A stretch of DNA of 64,000 bases from Campylobacter iguaniorum. GTDB lineage: Bacteria; Campylobacterota; Campylobacteria; Campylobacterales; Campylobacteraceae. The notes beneath the pieces are model-generated. The model worked only from the letters and a program-made list of their open reading frames with translations. It made no database searches and was not told the origin of the DNA. Position numbers and translations under genes: made by a program. Below are positions 42,398-52,071 of the stretch, piece by piece. The DNA is taken from positions 1,488,001-1,552,000 of the forward strand of contig NZ_CP009043.1 of assembly GCF_000736415.1 (NCBI RefSeq), read 5' to 3'. Position 1 is the stretch's first letter; each line of letters starts with the position of its first letter.

Positions 42398-43722
42398 AAT
42401 ACAACTCCTTCTTGTGGATATTTTATATTTATTGATTTGCTCTTTTTAAGTATAGCCATACTAAAAACCAAAACCCCAACCCTACCCATAAACATCAAAA
42501 GTATAATATAAAGCTTGCCAAACTCACTAAATTTAGCCGACAGTGATAAGCTTCCACCATCTCCCACGCTCACTCCAACAGTACCAAAAGCCGAACAAAT
42601 CTCAAAAAGCAAGCCTAAGAAAAATGAGTTTGTCTTATCATTTGTTGCACTCAAAATCATAATAGAGACAACTATATATAATGTAGCTATAATAAATATC
42701 AAAAAGGCTTTTTTGACTATAGCTTCTGGTATTTCTCTTTTAAAAACGACTGGATCTTTATCTCTTAAAGAGCAATAAGCATAAATAAGCAAAACCGCTA
42801 CAGTAGTGACCTTTATACCTCCAGCAGTACCACCAGGAGCAGCGCCTACTATCATAAGCAGTGATGAGAAAAACAAACTTTGGTCGTTTAAGGTACTAAG
42901 ATCTATAGTGTTAAATCCTGAGGTTCTTAAATTTACAGAAGCAAAAAATGTAGTCAAAAACTTACTAAAAACATCATACTCGCCAATGCTTTTTGGATTA
43001 TTCCATTCAAACACTAGCAAAACAAATATTCCAAGCACCAAGCAAATAGCCGTCGCTATCAAAACTATCCTTGTATGAATGCTGATTCTTGAGCTTTTTT
43101 TATAAAAGTTAAAACACTCACTAAGCACTAAAAATCCAAGCCCACCAAAGATTATCAAAAAGCAAATTGTCAAATTTAGAACAAAATTATCTCTATAACC
43201 CATTAAGTTATACTCAAATATACTAAATCCAGCATTGTTAAAGGCTGAAACTGAGTGAAAAATCCCAGCCCAAATAGCTTTTGTTAAAGACATATCAAGC
43301 ATAAAATTTAGCGTCAAAAGTACAGCTCCGACCAGCTCTATACAAAGTGTAAATATAAAAATTTTCTTTAGATATTTGATAAGACCTTGCATAGTCGGAT
43401 AATCAAGCGACTCTTTTAAGGTCATTTTACCTTTGAAATCCACTCTTTTGCCTATCAACAAAAACAAAAATCCAGCCAAACTCATATACCCAAATCCACC
43501 AGCTTGGATAAGCAAAAGTATAATGCCTTGACCATAAATACTAAAATCAGTTGCCGTATTTGCCACGATAAGCCCAGTCACACAAACTGCCGAAGTAGCA
43601 GTAAAAAGCAAATCTATGAAAGCAATCGGTCTTACACGCATTACATCAAAGCTCAAAATAACAGCTCCTAAAAAGGCTAGTAAAACGTAGCTTATTAGGA
43701 TAGTTAAAAAGATTTTATTCAT
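42394..43722 (-). CDS. ktrB: potassium transporter membrane subunit (KtrB/TrkH type)
   Basis: This 442-residue protein has repeated M1-P-M2 units. A first selectivity region reads TATSAVCVTGLIVANTATDF, and later pore regions are SVSAFNNAGFS, NLRTSGFNT and CSAFGTVGVSVG, each with the conserved glycine. It forms the potassium channel in the inner membrane together with KtrA. It shares one base with the stop codon of the preceding AI-2E family gene, so the three are likely one operon. Confidence 0.9.
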   Translation of the reverse strand: MNKIFLTILISYVLLAFLGAVILSFDVMRVRPIAFIDLLFTATSAVCVTGLIVANTATDFSIYGQGIILLLIQAGGFGYMSLAGFLFLLIGKRVDFKGKMTLKESLDYPTMQGLIKYLKKIFIFTLCIELVGAVLLTLNFMLDMSLTKAIWAGIFHSVSAFNNAGFSIFEYNLMGYRDNFVLNLTICFLIIFGGLGFLVLSECFNFYKKSSRISIHTRIVLIATAICLVLGIFVLLVFEWNNPKSIGEYDVFSKFLTTFFASVNLRTSGFNTIDLSTLNDQSLFFSSLLMIVGAAPGGTAGGIKVTTVAVLLIYAYCSLRDKDPVVFKREIPEAIVKKAFLIFIIATLYIVVSIMILSATNDKTNSFFLGLLFEICSAFGTVGVSVGDGGSLSLSAKFSEFGKLYIILLMFMGRVGVLVFSMAILKKSKSINIKYPQEGVVL

Positions 43723-44732
43723 TAATCCGCTTTATTACTCAGCAAAATGGCTAAAAATTTGGTCTTTGGATTTTCATTTAGGGCGATTTTTATACTCATT
43801 GTTAAAGGAACTGCTAAAAACATACCGCCAATTCCAAGCAAAAATCCCCAAAAAAGCAGGCTTAAAATAACCACCAAAGTCGAAATCCCAAGCCCTGAGC
43901 CAAGAAATTTCGGCTCTATGAAATTTCCTATAGCAATATTTACTATAAGATAGATCGCACTTAGCCAAACCACTGTGCTAAGGTCGTTTGCGATGAGTGC
44001 CATAAGAAGTGCTGGAATAGCTGCTATGATAGAGCCGATAGTTGGAATGTAATTTAGTATAAATGCCACAACCGCCCAAAGTGGCGCATAAGGCACACCA
44101 AAATAAACTAAAACTCCCCAAAGTATCAGTCCAGTTGCGATAGATGAAACTGTTTTTATCGCCAAATATCTTTTTAAATTTGATATGAAGTTATTTACTA
44201 TGTCGTGGGCTGAATTGTGTTTTTTAGAAAAATACTCGACCTTGTCTTTAAAAACTTGAGTTTCAACAAGCATAAAAATCACAAGCAAAAACACCAAAAA
44301 CGACTTGGTAACTATCTCGCTAGTCTGCCTTAGCACAGTACTTGTGGTCGCAAATATTTTATTCGTATCGATACTATCAATCACAAAGCTATTGATTTTA
44401 ATGATTTCATAAGAGTTTAGCCACGCCACAGCCTCATCCATGAAAGCTTTAAGCTGAGCTTGATACTCTGGCAAAGATGCGCTAAAACCGTTTAGTGCGA
44501 CAGATACCACACTACCTAAAAACCAAAGCACAAGGATAAAAGCCGATATAAGCATGATAAAAGCTAGGCTTTTACGCACTTTGAGTCGCTCCATAAATCC
44601 AAGCACCGGAGAAACGACGATCGCTATAAAAACTGCTAGCAAAAATGGAACCATAATAGCCGAAGCCGCGCTCAGTCCAGCTGCGATAATCACAAAACTC
44701 GCAACAGAAATTAGCATAAGTTGGTATTTCAA
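43722..44732 (-). CDS. AI-2E family (PerM/YdiK) membrane transporter
   Basis: This 336-residue protein has about eight membrane helices and the family signatures: FVILNYIP-like segment (FILNYIPTIGSIIAAIPALLMAL) near residue 215 and SLLFWGFLLGIGGMFLAVP near 290. The family is named for AI-2 export, but roles as antiporters or permeases are also reported, so the substrate is open. First gene of the minus-strand run with ktrB-ktrA. It has a long periplasmic loop (about 80-150). Confidence 0.83.
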   Translation of the reverse strand: MKYQLMLISVASFVIIAAGLSAASAIMVPFLLAVFIAIVVSPVLGFMERLKVRKSLAFIMLISAFILVLWFLGSVVSVALNGFSASLPEYQAQLKAFMDEAVAWLNSYEIIKINSFVIDSIDTNKIFATTSTVLRQTSEIVTKSFLVFLLVIFMLVETQVFKDKVEYFSKKHNSAHDIVNNFISNLKRYLAIKTVSSIATGLILWGVLVYFGVPYAPLWAVVAFILNYIPTIGSIIAAIPALLMALIANDLSTVVWLSAIYLIVNIAIGNFIEPKFLGSGLGISTLVVILSLLFWGFLLGIGGMFLAVPLTMSIKIALNENPKTKFLAILLSNKAD

Positions 44733-44825
44733 ATTTAATCCTTAGGCAAAAGAAAAATCCTATCCATATTCGCCTTAACAACTCATAAATTTATAAATAT
44801 TTCCAAATTTGACTTACTTTTTGAA

Positions 44826-45569
44826 CTACTTCAAATCATAGACTATAGGGACTTCTAAGCGTATATCTTTATCCAAAATCGGGAAATCTTTTGACGCGGT
44901 TTTAATGGTCTGCAAGGCGCTTTCATCAAGCACGTCGTGGCTGGAGCTTTTTTTGATTTTTAAATCTTTTAAAACACCGTTTTTTTGCCATAAAAACTCT
45001 ACCCAAACCTCGCCGCTAAGCCGCATTTTTCTAGCTTTGCGTGGATAAAATCCAGCTTCATCGATAGCCATTTTTATCTTTTTTAGCCTTTCATCGTTTG
45101 TTTTGCCATAAGTTAGAGTTTGGGGTAAATTTGAAGTCGTGGCTGGGGAGGGCAAATTTGAGCTTTGGGCTGGATTTGCAGCTTGAGTTTGAGCTAAATT
45201 TGAAGCCTTGGTTTCTTCTATTTTTGGCGTATCTTTAAGCATGTCTTTTGGTTTTTCTGGATTTTTACTAGGCTTTTTTATCTCTTTTTTAATATGCTTT
45301 TTTATAGGTTTTTTGGGTGGCTCTTCTTTTTTGATCTCTTCTTTTATTGGCTTGAGATTTGGCTCCATAGTTTTTGGCTCTTTTGGTTGTGAGCTTGCTA
45401 CAAACTGAGCTATTTGCATAGAAAAATTCTCATTTTGAAGTTTAATTGGTTCCAAAACAACCGCATTTGCACTTTGGTAAATAAGAAACAAAGTCAAAAT
45501 GCTAATAACCAAACTTATATAAAACGCTTGAAATTTATGCGTCCAAAACGGCAAAAATAGGCTTTTCAT
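44826..45569 (-). CDS. tonB: TonB energy-transducing protein
   Basis: This 247-residue protein has one N-terminal membrane anchor (about 15-35), a long Pro/Lys/Glu-rich spacer (about 55-140, repeated KKP/KEI-type) that crosses the periplasm, and a C-terminal TonB domain (MRLSGEVWVEFLWQKNGVL ... near 175-247). It carries proton-motive energy from ExbB/ExbD to outer-membrane receptors. Start overlaps exbD by four bases. The receptors at 46591 and 49913 are the obvious partners. Confidence 0.92.
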   Translation of the reverse strand: MKSLFLPFWTHKFQAFYISLVISILTLFLIYQSANAVVLEPIKLQNENFSMQIAQFVASSQPKEPKTMEPNLKPIKEEIKKEEPPKKPIKKHIKKEIKKPSKNPEKPKDMLKDTPKIEETKASNLAQTQAANPAQSSNLPSPATTSNLPQTLTYGKTNDERLKKIKMAIDEAGFYPRKARKMRLSGEVWVEFLWQKNGVLKDLKIKKSSSHDVLDESALQTIKTASKDFPILDKDIRLEVPIVYDLK

Positions 45570-45955
45570 TGCTCTTTACTCGTGATGATTTGAAACTTTT
45601 CATGCCCTTTTAGTTTTAAGGCATCGACTATGACTACAAAACTATGAAATGTCGCATTTTTGTCGCTTTTTAGCTCCACTAAAGTATCTTTGTGTAAATC
45701 CATTATTCTATCTTTTATTTCGCCCTCGCCCTGCTCCTTGTCATCTATAAAAAACTTGCTCTGACTATCAATAACTATCAAAAGCCTATCTTTTTCATCC
45801 TCCATTTTCACAGATGACTGTCCGCTTGGCAGATCTACTTTGATTTTGCCCTCAGCCACGAAGCTAGAAATGCTTAGCACAATCGCTAGCAAAACTAGGA
45901 TTATATCGATAAAAGGAACTATGTTTAACCCCTCATTTTTTGGTAGTTTTATCAT
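45566..45955 (-). CDS. exbD: ExbD biopolymer transport protein
   Basis: This 129-residue protein has one membrane helix with the conserved aspartate (D17 in VPFIDIILVLLAIV), the proton-carrying residue of the ExbD family, and a periplasmic C-terminal domain. It works with ExbB to energise TonB. Overlaps of four bases with exbB and tonB indicate a coupled exbB-exbD-tonB operon. Confidence 0.94.
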   Translation of the reverse strand: MIKLPKNEGLNIVPFIDIILVLLAIVLSISSFVAEGKIKVDLPSGQSSVKMEDEKDRLLIVIDSQSKFFIDDKEQGEGEIKDRIMDLHKDTLVELKSDKNATFHSFVVIVDALKLKGHEKFQIITSKEQ

Positions 45956-46371
45956 AATTTTGCTTTGTATTTGTTGGCTATCAAATTTACCTTTCTAAGC
46001 AAGGCATTGTAAGCTATAAGCGTAGGAATAGCCACAAAAAGCCCAAGAGCAGTAGCTTTGAGCGCCAAAGATAGACCAGAAACGACTGATTTAACATCTA
46101 TATTTCCAGCTAAGCTCATATCGTAAAATGTTATCATAATTCCGATAACCGTTCCCAATAATCCAACATAAGGAGCATTAGAATATATGATGTAAAGCGT
46201 CGTCAAATTTTCGCTCAAACTATCTTCAAATTCATCTTGGCTTTTGTAATTATCAAGATTAATTTTCCTAAAAAATAGCAATCTTTCTATAACACACCAA
46301 AGCGCTATAAATGCCATAATACCAAGTATTGCAAAGATACTTAAATCAATATATTCTTTTATGAGTTCCAT
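45952..46371 (-). CDS. exbB: ExbB biopolymer transport protein (short form)
   Basis: This 139-residue protein has three membrane helices, with GLLGTVIGIMITF and ALKATALGLFVAIPTLIAYN as family hallmarks. It forms the proton channel with ExbD. At 139 residues it is shorter than E. coli ExbB (244) because the cytoplasmic loop is reduced, as in other Campylobacter. Its start faces the first TonB receptor across a 219-base control region. Confidence 0.93.
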   Translation of the reverse strand: MELIKEYIDLSIFAILGIMAFIALWCVIERLLFFRKINLDNYKSQDEFEDSLSENLTTLYIIYSNAPYVGLLGTVIGIMITFYDMSLAGNIDVKSVVSGLSLALKATALGLFVAIPTLIAYNALLRKVNLIANKYKAKL

Positions 46372-46456
46372 TATTTTCCTTAGTTAAATTTGCCGAATTA
46401 TACAAGAACAAAAATAAATTTATAATTAATATCAATTTGTTTTTTACTTGATTTTA

Positions 46457-46475
46457 TTTGATAATTAATATTAAA
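46457..46475. promoter_or_regulatory. candidate Fur box between exbB and the first receptor gene
   Basis: TTTGATAATTAATATTAAA is a nearly perfect 19-bp palindrome resembling the GATAAT-based Fur operator. A similar half site (ATTAATATCAA) lies at 46425-46435. They sit in the divergent region serving exbB-exbD-tonB and the receptor. Confidence 0.5.
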
Positions 46476-46498
46476 ATAAAATCTATAAATTTAATTTT

Positions 46499-46556
46499 GA
46501 TAGTTACTACCAAAATTCAGTGGATATTAAATAAATTTACAATAATATTCGCTTTA
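46499..46556 (+). repeat. promoter-region repeat, copy 1 (before receptor 1)
   Basis: About 57 bases starting GATAGTTACTACCAAAATTC and ending ATTCGCTTT recur, with roughly six differences, before receptor 2 at 49823-49879. The TTGATAGTTACTACCAA at its start is itself a partial palindrome. It is part of a duplication covering promoter, leader and signal peptide. Confidence 0.7.
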
Positions 46557-46590
46557 TCAAATCAAATTTATAAAAAATCAAAGGGAAAAA

Positions 46591-48693
46591 ATGCGTAAAT
46601 TTACCAGCAAAAGCTTTGTTTGCGTACTCGCAAGTTCTTGTATTATGACAAATTTAGTAGCGAATGATAGCGCTACTTTAGACAAATCAGTAATCAGTGC
46701 AAGCGGGTTTGCTCAAGACATCAAAGAAGCTCCAGCGACCATAAACGTGCTAACTCAAAATGAACTCCAAAGCAAACCATACCGTGACGTCGCAGAAGCC
46801 ATCTCAGACGTGCCTGGCGTGGATCTATTTGCTAGCAAAGGCAAAACAGGCACATACAATATCACAATGCGTGGAATTACTGGTTATACGCTGATTTTGA
46901 TAGACGGCAGACGTCAAGGCGTGGGTGGCGAGATCGGACCAAACGGCTTTGGCGAGGTCGGCTCAGCACTTTTACCACCACTCTCATCAATAGAGCGAAT
47001 AGAAGTCATCAAAGGCCCGATGAGTACACTGTATGACTCTGAAGCACTTGGTGGCGTGATAAACATCATCACCAAAAAAGTCAGCAATGAATGGCACGGC
47101 TCAGTAAGCTTGGACGCCTTGATACAAGAAAATAGCGACTGGGGCAATACTTGGGGGCAAAGCGTGTTTTTAAATGGTCCGCTTATTGAGGACAAACTAG
47201 GTCTTAGCCTAAGGCTCAAAAACTCCTACAGACAAGCCTCAGATGTGACCTACTCCACTCCAGATGGCAAGCAAGTTGATGCCACTCAAGCCCAAAGCCC
47301 AACCAAGGCAAACAACTACAACATCGGAGCTAAATTTGATTATTTAGTCGATGATAAAAACACGCTCACATGGGATATCGACTACAGCCAAAACCACTAC
47401 AACAATTCAAAAGGTCAGCTTGGCACTCTTACTGCTCCTGGCAAACAAGCTGGATCTCTCACTGGTGGATATACCGATAAAATGGATATAAAAAAGCTTG
47501 TAACCTACCTTGCTCACGAAGGAGATTATGATGATTTTAGCCTAAGTTCAGCACTACAATACAATCGCGTGACAAATAACGGTCGCGAGGTCGTGGGTCA
47601 AAAAACTCAGCCGTTTTTAGGCGAAAATAGAGATATAAAAGCTGAGGATTTCATCGCCGATACAAAGAGCGTTTTTAACGTCGGCTCATCAAACACATTC
47701 ACACTTGGCGCCGAATATCGCCTTGAAAAAATGCACGACAAAATCGCAAATCCAACTAGCTTTGATCAATATATGCTTGCATTTTATGGCGAAGATGAGA
47801 TAAGCTTGAGAGAAAATTTACTCCTAACACTTGGTGGAAGATATAATTACCACGAAATCTTTGGCAACAACTTCTCTCCAAGAGCCTATTTAGTCTATAT
47901 TCCTACAGATGAAATCGTGCTAAAAGGCGGCGTCTCAACTGGCTTCAAAGCTCCTTATGCAAACCGCTTAATAGCTGGCGAATACAACTTCAGCGGTCAA
48001 GGCAAAATCCCAGTATATGGCAATCCAAACTTAAAAGAAGAAACATCGATCAATTACGAGCTTGGCGCAAACTACGATAATGGCGTATTTAATGCAGGCT
48101 TGACTGGATTTTTGACTAAATTTAAAGACAAAATCTCTTCAAGAAAATATGCGAAAAATGAAAGCATTCCAAGTATTGGAGTTTGCACGGCAGATAGTTG
48201 CTATCAAGCAATAAACCAAGGCGAAGTCGAATATAAAGGGCTTGAAGCAAGCGTTGGGCTTAAACCTACATCAAATTTAGATCTAAATTTAGGCTGGACG
48301 TATCTTGATACCAAAGTCAAAGAAAGTAGCTCACCAGAAGAGATTGGCAAGCCAGAAGTCGGCAGCTTAAAGCACAATCTAAGCGCAAAAGCATCATACA
48401 AAATAGGCAAATTTACGCCATGGATAAAGGGCGAATGGCAAAAAGACAGATACATGGGCGATACTAACATAGACCGTGAATACTACAAAGATATATTTTT
48501 AGCCTCTCTTGGCGCACGTTATGACTTTAGCAAAAATTGGAGCTTAAATTTAAGCGTTCATAATCTCTTTGATAAAGACTTCACAGATAGCTTCGAGAGC
48601 TACACTAGTGGTGGCAGCACAAGCTGGGTCAATGCGTACAATAGAGTAGAAGAAGGCAGGAGATATTATTTGCAAATCACTGGCAATTTTTAA
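46591..48693 (+). CDS. TonB-dependent outer-membrane receptor 1 (ferric siderophore type)
   Basis: This 700-residue protein has a signal peptide (about 1-24), a TonB-box-like stretch near TLDKSVISAS, a plug domain (about 45-155: APATINVLTQNEL, NITMRGITGYTLILIDGRRQ, IERIEVIKGPMSTLYDSEALGG), a 22-strand barrel and a terminal aromatic residue (ITGNF). It resembles CfrA/FepA/CirA-type receptors for ferric catecholate siderophores; the true ligand is unknown. Two cysteines (CTADSC) in the barrel may form a loop disulfide. The leader and signal peptide are duplicated before receptor 2. Confidence 0.88.
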   Translation: MRKFTSKSFVCVLASSCIMTNLVANDSATLDKSVISASGFAQDIKEAPATINVLTQNELQSKPYRDVAEAISDVPGVDLFASKGKTGTYNITMRGITGYTLILIDGRRQGVGGEIGPNGFGEVGSALLPPLSSIERIEVIKGPMSTLYDSEALGGVINIITKKVSNEWHGSVSLDALIQENSDWGNTWGQSVFLNGPLIEDKLGLSLRLKNSYRQASDVTYSTPDGKQVDATQAQSPTKANNYNIGAKFDYLVDDKNTLTWDIDYSQNHYNNSKGQLGTLTAPGKQAGSLTGGYTDKMDIKKLVTYLAHEGDYDDFSLSSALQYNRVTNNGREVVGQKTQPFLGENRDIKAEDFIADTKSVFNVGSSNTFTLGAEYRLEKMHDKIANPTSFDQYMLAFYGEDEISLRENLLLTLGGRYNYHEIFGNNFSPRAYLVYIPTDEIVLKGGVSTGFKAPYANRLIAGEYNFSGQGKIPVYGNPNLKEETSINYELGANYDNGVFNAGLTGFLTKFKDKISSRKYAKNESIPSIGVCTADSCYQAINQGEVEYKGLEASVGLKPTSNLDLNLGWTYLDTKVKESSSPEEIGKPEVGSLKHNLSAKASYKIGKFTPWIKGEWQKDRYMGDTNIDREYYKDIFLASLGARYDFSKNWSLNLSVHNLFDKDFTDSFESYTSGGSTSWVNAYNRVEEGRRYYLQITGNF

Positions 48694-48700
48694 GCTAGTT

Positions 48701-48721
48701 GGCTCGCTGTTTTGGTGAGCC
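48701..48721 (+). terminator. hairpin after receptor 1
   Basis: The arms GGCTCGC and GTGAGCC (one G-T pair) enclose TGTTTTG, starting eight bases past the stop codon. No strong U tail follows. Confidence 0.5.
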
Positions 48722-48839
48722 GATTAGTCAAATTTAGTCTAAATTTAGCCCAAATTTAATCCAAAATCTGCAAAATATAAGCAAATAATATGCAAATATG
48801 GTGTAAAATCAGCTTTTAAATTTGTTAAAAGAGTGGATT

Positions 48840-49616
48840 ATGGAATTATCTTATATATTTATTGGTATTGTCTCAGGGGTCGCTTCTGGGCTTTTTGGGA
48901 TTGGCGGCGGTATGATTATCGTGCCATTTATGCTTACTATTGGATTTAGCTCTCATCACGCCATAGCGATCTCTGTTTTTCAGATGATGTTTTCGTCGGT
49001 TTTTGGCTCATTTATAAACTACAAAAAGAAAAATTTAAATCTAAAAGACGGCGTTTTAGTCGGTATCGGTGGGCTTTTTGGAGCTAGTTTTAGCGGCGTG
49101 ATAGTAAGAATGTTTTCAGACGTGGCGCTTACTGGCGCGTTTTTATGTTTGAGTATAATATTTTTCTTAAAATACGCATTTGATGTAAAAAACGTCGTCA
49201 ATCAAACTCAAAGAAATGAGCTACAAAAACGCATTATTTTGGTTGGGGCTGGAGCTGTGACTGGGGTTTTTGCTATATCTTTAGGCATCGGTGGCGGACT
49301 ACTTATAGCACCGATTTTGGGATATATGCTAGGATTTGATAGCAAAAAAGTCGTGCCTATATCTCTGTTTTTTGTGGTATTTGCATCTTTTTCAGGTACG
49401 ATTTCTTTCATAAGCTCTGGAGTTATAAACAAAGATATCATAAATGCTGGAATTACTGTTGGAATTTCATCTATGATTGGCGTTGTTATAGGCATAAAAA
49501 TCATAGAAAAAATGCAACTTAAAGCTCACAAAAAAGTGCTTCTAAGCGTATATTTGCTATCGATAATTCTCACATTCATAGGACTACTAAGAAAATTAGA
49601 GATTTTAAATTTTTAA
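48840..49616 (+). CDS. TauE/SafE (TSUP) family membrane permease
   Basis: The start at ATG 48840 follows AAGAGTGG; a TTG at 48822 is possible. The 258-residue protein has about eight membrane helices in two halves with repeated glycine-rich motifs (GVASGLFGIGGGMIIVPFM and GVFAISLGIGGGLLIAPIL). The family exports sulfite, sulfoacetate or related organic anions. It lies between two iron receptors, which is unusual and leaves its substrate open. Its placement may simply reflect insertion between duplicated receptors. Confidence 0.85.
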   Translation: MELSYIFIGIVSGVASGLFGIGGGMIIVPFMLTIGFSSHHAIAISVFQMMFSSVFGSFINYKKKNLNLKDGVLVGIGGLFGASFSGVIVRMFSDVALTGAFLCLSIIFFLKYAFDVKNVVNQTQRNELQKRIILVGAGAVTGVFAISLGIGGGLLIAPILGYMLGFDSKKVVPISLFFVVFASFSGTISFISSGVINKDIINAGITVGISSMIGVVIGIKIIEKMQLKAHKKVLLSVYLLSIILTFIGLLRKLEILNF

Positions 49617-49812
49617 TAAACAAAACTATTTCATAGATACGCAATAAAATTAAAAAATAAAATTTAATTTTTATAAATTACTGATAACCACTATAATCTA
49701 AAAAAATATTATTAATATTCCTTTAGTAGCCATTTTCTACGCAAATTCTGACTGCAAATTTAAATCAAATTTATAGAATTTTTTGATAATCTATACCAAA
49801 AAATACCTCTCA

Positions 49813-49879
49813 ATATAATTATGATAATTGCTACCAAAATTCAGTTAATATTAAATAAATTTATAATACTATTCGCTTT
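49813..49879 (+). promoter_or_regulatory. control region of receptor 2 (promoter repeat copy 2 with Fur-like box)
   Basis: The stretch from 49823 repeats 46499-46556 with about 89% identity by eye. ATATAATTATGATAATT at 49813-49829 resembles a Fur operator (ATAAT/GATAAT units). An AAAGGAG site precedes the ATG at 49913. The rest of the 296-base gap after the permease gene is AT-rich with nothing else evident. Confidence 0.5.
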
Positions 49880-49912
49880 GTAAATTAAATTTAAACAAAA
49901 CAAAGGAGAAAA

Positions 49913-52021
49913 ATGCGTAAATTTACTAGCAAAAGTATGACTACTATACTAGCGAGTTCTTGCATTGTAGCAAATTTATTAGCAGCAGATGAAAGCGCTA
50001 CTTTAGATAAATCAGTAATCAGCGCAACAGGATTTATACAAGAGATAAAAGACGCGCCAGCGACTATTAGTGTCATTTCATCTACCGAGATTATGAGTAA
50101 GCCTATTCGCGACCTTGGAGACATAGTCCAAGAGATTCCAGGAGTATCGACTTCTGTCGAAAAAACTGGAGCCACAAGCATTCTTATGCGTGGAATGAGT
50201 AGCGACTATACTCTTATCTTGGTCGATGGAAAAAGAATTAACCAATCAAAAGGCTTTGATGGAAATGGATTTGACTCAACTAGTGGTTTTATACCGCCAA
50301 CTTCTATGATAGAAAGAGTAGAAGTCATCAGAGGACCTGCTTCTTTAGTCTATGGAAGCGACGCTATGGGTGGAGTTATCAACATAATCACAAAGAAAAA
50401 TACAAAAGAAGCTAAAGCCAGCATAGGACTTGAAACAAGACTTCAAGAAGACCACGATACTTGGGGTAATACATACGGATTAGACGGTAACGTTTTTGCC
50501 CCTATAAACGATCAGCTCTCTATCAATGTTCGCGGTAAATACGTTTACGGAGAGAAGAATGAATTTTTACAAAAAGATATAGCTGGATGGACGCCATCAG
50601 GTACCAATCCATACACAAGCCACTCACCATCTGCATACAGAAACTACTCTTTAGGCGGCAGATTAAACTGGGAAGTTGATCCTCAAAACAACATCTACGC
50701 AGACGCAGACTATGGATTTCAACGTTTTGGTAGCTTAAATACCTCAAGCTCACAAATCCAAGCAAAAAGAAACTACTATAAATACAAAGGCGTATTAAAC
50801 CACGACGGAGATTATGACTGGGGTAAGACAAACAACTACGTACAGTTGATGAGAACAAAAATACTTCCATACACCAAACAAGTTGGCAGAGGGCTTGTTG
50901 TCACTGATTCAGAAAATAAAGATGGTCTAATACAAAATGACAATATCACATTAGGCAACTCAAATGCTGTAAATTTTGATTTCAAAAATTATGGTTCTAT
51001 GATTTTTACTTTTGGTGAGTATTTCCAATATGAAGAGCTATACAAAAGAGCTGATGATTTCAAAAAAGACCAATACACTTTAGCTGGTTTTGCAGAAGCT
51101 GAATATATGTTTAATGAATATTTTTCTACAACAACTGGCGCTAGGGTAAATTATATAGAAAAATACGGCACTTTTGTAAATCCAAGATTGTATTTTAACT
51201 ACTATCCAACTGAGGATTTGACATTTAAATTTGGCATAAGCACTGGCTTAAAAGCTCCACAACTTGGCGCTCAATATGATGGATACTACGACACAGATGG
51301 CACGACTGATCTATACGGCAACCAAAACTTAGATGTCGAGCAAACTACAAGCTATGAAATAAGCTCTATATGGGAGACATATTTAGCAGATTTTACTGCT
51401 ACAGCATTTTATACAGAGTTTAAAGACGCTATTAATACAAAAACTTATGATAGCGGTGCAACTTTGCCAGGAGGATATGGCACTTGCGGTAGCCAAGGTG
51501 GCGCAACTTGCTCGATATATGAAAATGTAGATGAAGCCACATCAAAGGGATTTGAGCTTGCTATAAACTCAAAACCGCTATTTGAAAGAGTAATTCCACG
51601 TGGAATTTACGTTGATTTTAGCTATGGATATACAAAAACAGAGCAAAAAAGCGGAGACAACAAAGGCAAAGCCCTAAACGACGTCCCAAAACACAATCTA
51701 ACAACCAAAATATCATACAAAGCCCCGAGCTGGAATACCTACTTAAGATGGGTTGCTAAGCTAGACACTCCAGCAGACAATGCCCATACAGCCAACAGCG
51801 GACTTGATGATAAATTTAAAGATATGCACGTTGTAGATCTTGGATATAACTATAAATTCAAAAACGGCATAACAGTCGGTGCAGTTATCAATAATTTACT
51901 TGATGAAAACTTTGTAGATTATCAAACATATCAAGGCTCTAGAGGACTTGCTTACACAAATACTTACCAAAGAATGATTCCAAGACGAAATCTTTGGCTA
52001 ACTATAAGAGCTGATTTCTAG
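49913..52021 (+). CDS. TonB-dependent outer-membrane receptor 2 (paralogue)
   Basis: This 702-residue protein has a signal peptide nearly identical to that of receptor 1 (MRKFTSKS..., ...LASSCI), the same DKSVISA TonB-box region, a plug (IERVEVIRGPASLVYGSDAMGGVINIITKK) and a 22-strand barrel ending in F (TIRADF). The barrel differs strongly from receptor 1, so the ligand probably differs. A CGSQGGATC cysteine pair lies in a loop. The downstream PepSY protein gene suggests use with a periplasmic or membrane iron reduction step. Confidence 0.88.
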   Translation: MRKFTSKSMTTILASSCIVANLLAADESATLDKSVISATGFIQEIKDAPATISVISSTEIMSKPIRDLGDIVQEIPGVSTSVEKTGATSILMRGMSSDYTLILVDGKRINQSKGFDGNGFDSTSGFIPPTSMIERVEVIRGPASLVYGSDAMGGVINIITKKNTKEAKASIGLETRLQEDHDTWGNTYGLDGNVFAPINDQLSINVRGKYVYGEKNEFLQKDIAGWTPSGTNPYTSHSPSAYRNYSLGGRLNWEVDPQNNIYADADYGFQRFGSLNTSSSQIQAKRNYYKYKGVLNHDGDYDWGKTNNYVQLMRTKILPYTKQVGRGLVVTDSENKDGLIQNDNITLGNSNAVNFDFKNYGSMIFTFGEYFQYEELYKRADDFKKDQYTLAGFAEAEYMFNEYFSTTTGARVNYIEKYGTFVNPRLYFNYYPTEDLTFKFGISTGLKAPQLGAQYDGYYDTDGTTDLYGNQNLDVEQTTSYEISSIWETYLADFTATAFYTEFKDAINTKTYDSGATLPGGYGTCGSQGGATCSIYENVDEATSKGFELAINSKPLFERVIPRGIYVDFSYGYTKTEQKSGDNKGKALNDVPKHNLTTKISYKAPSWNTYLRWVAKLDTPADNAHTANSGLDDKFKDMHVVDLGYNYKFKNGITVGAVINNLLDENFVDYQTYQGSRGLAYTNTYQRMIPRRNLWLTIRADF

Positions 52022-52026
52022 CATAT

Positions 52027-52050
52027 AAAACCACCAAATTTGGTGGTTTT
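52027..52050 (+). terminator. terminator between receptor 2 and the PepSY gene
   Basis: AAAACCACC and GGTGGTTTT are perfect arms around AAATTT. It lies six bases past the stop codon and may let only part of the transcripts reach the downstream gene. Confidence 0.7.
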
Positions 52051-52071
52051 ACTAAATTTAAAGGAAAAGCG

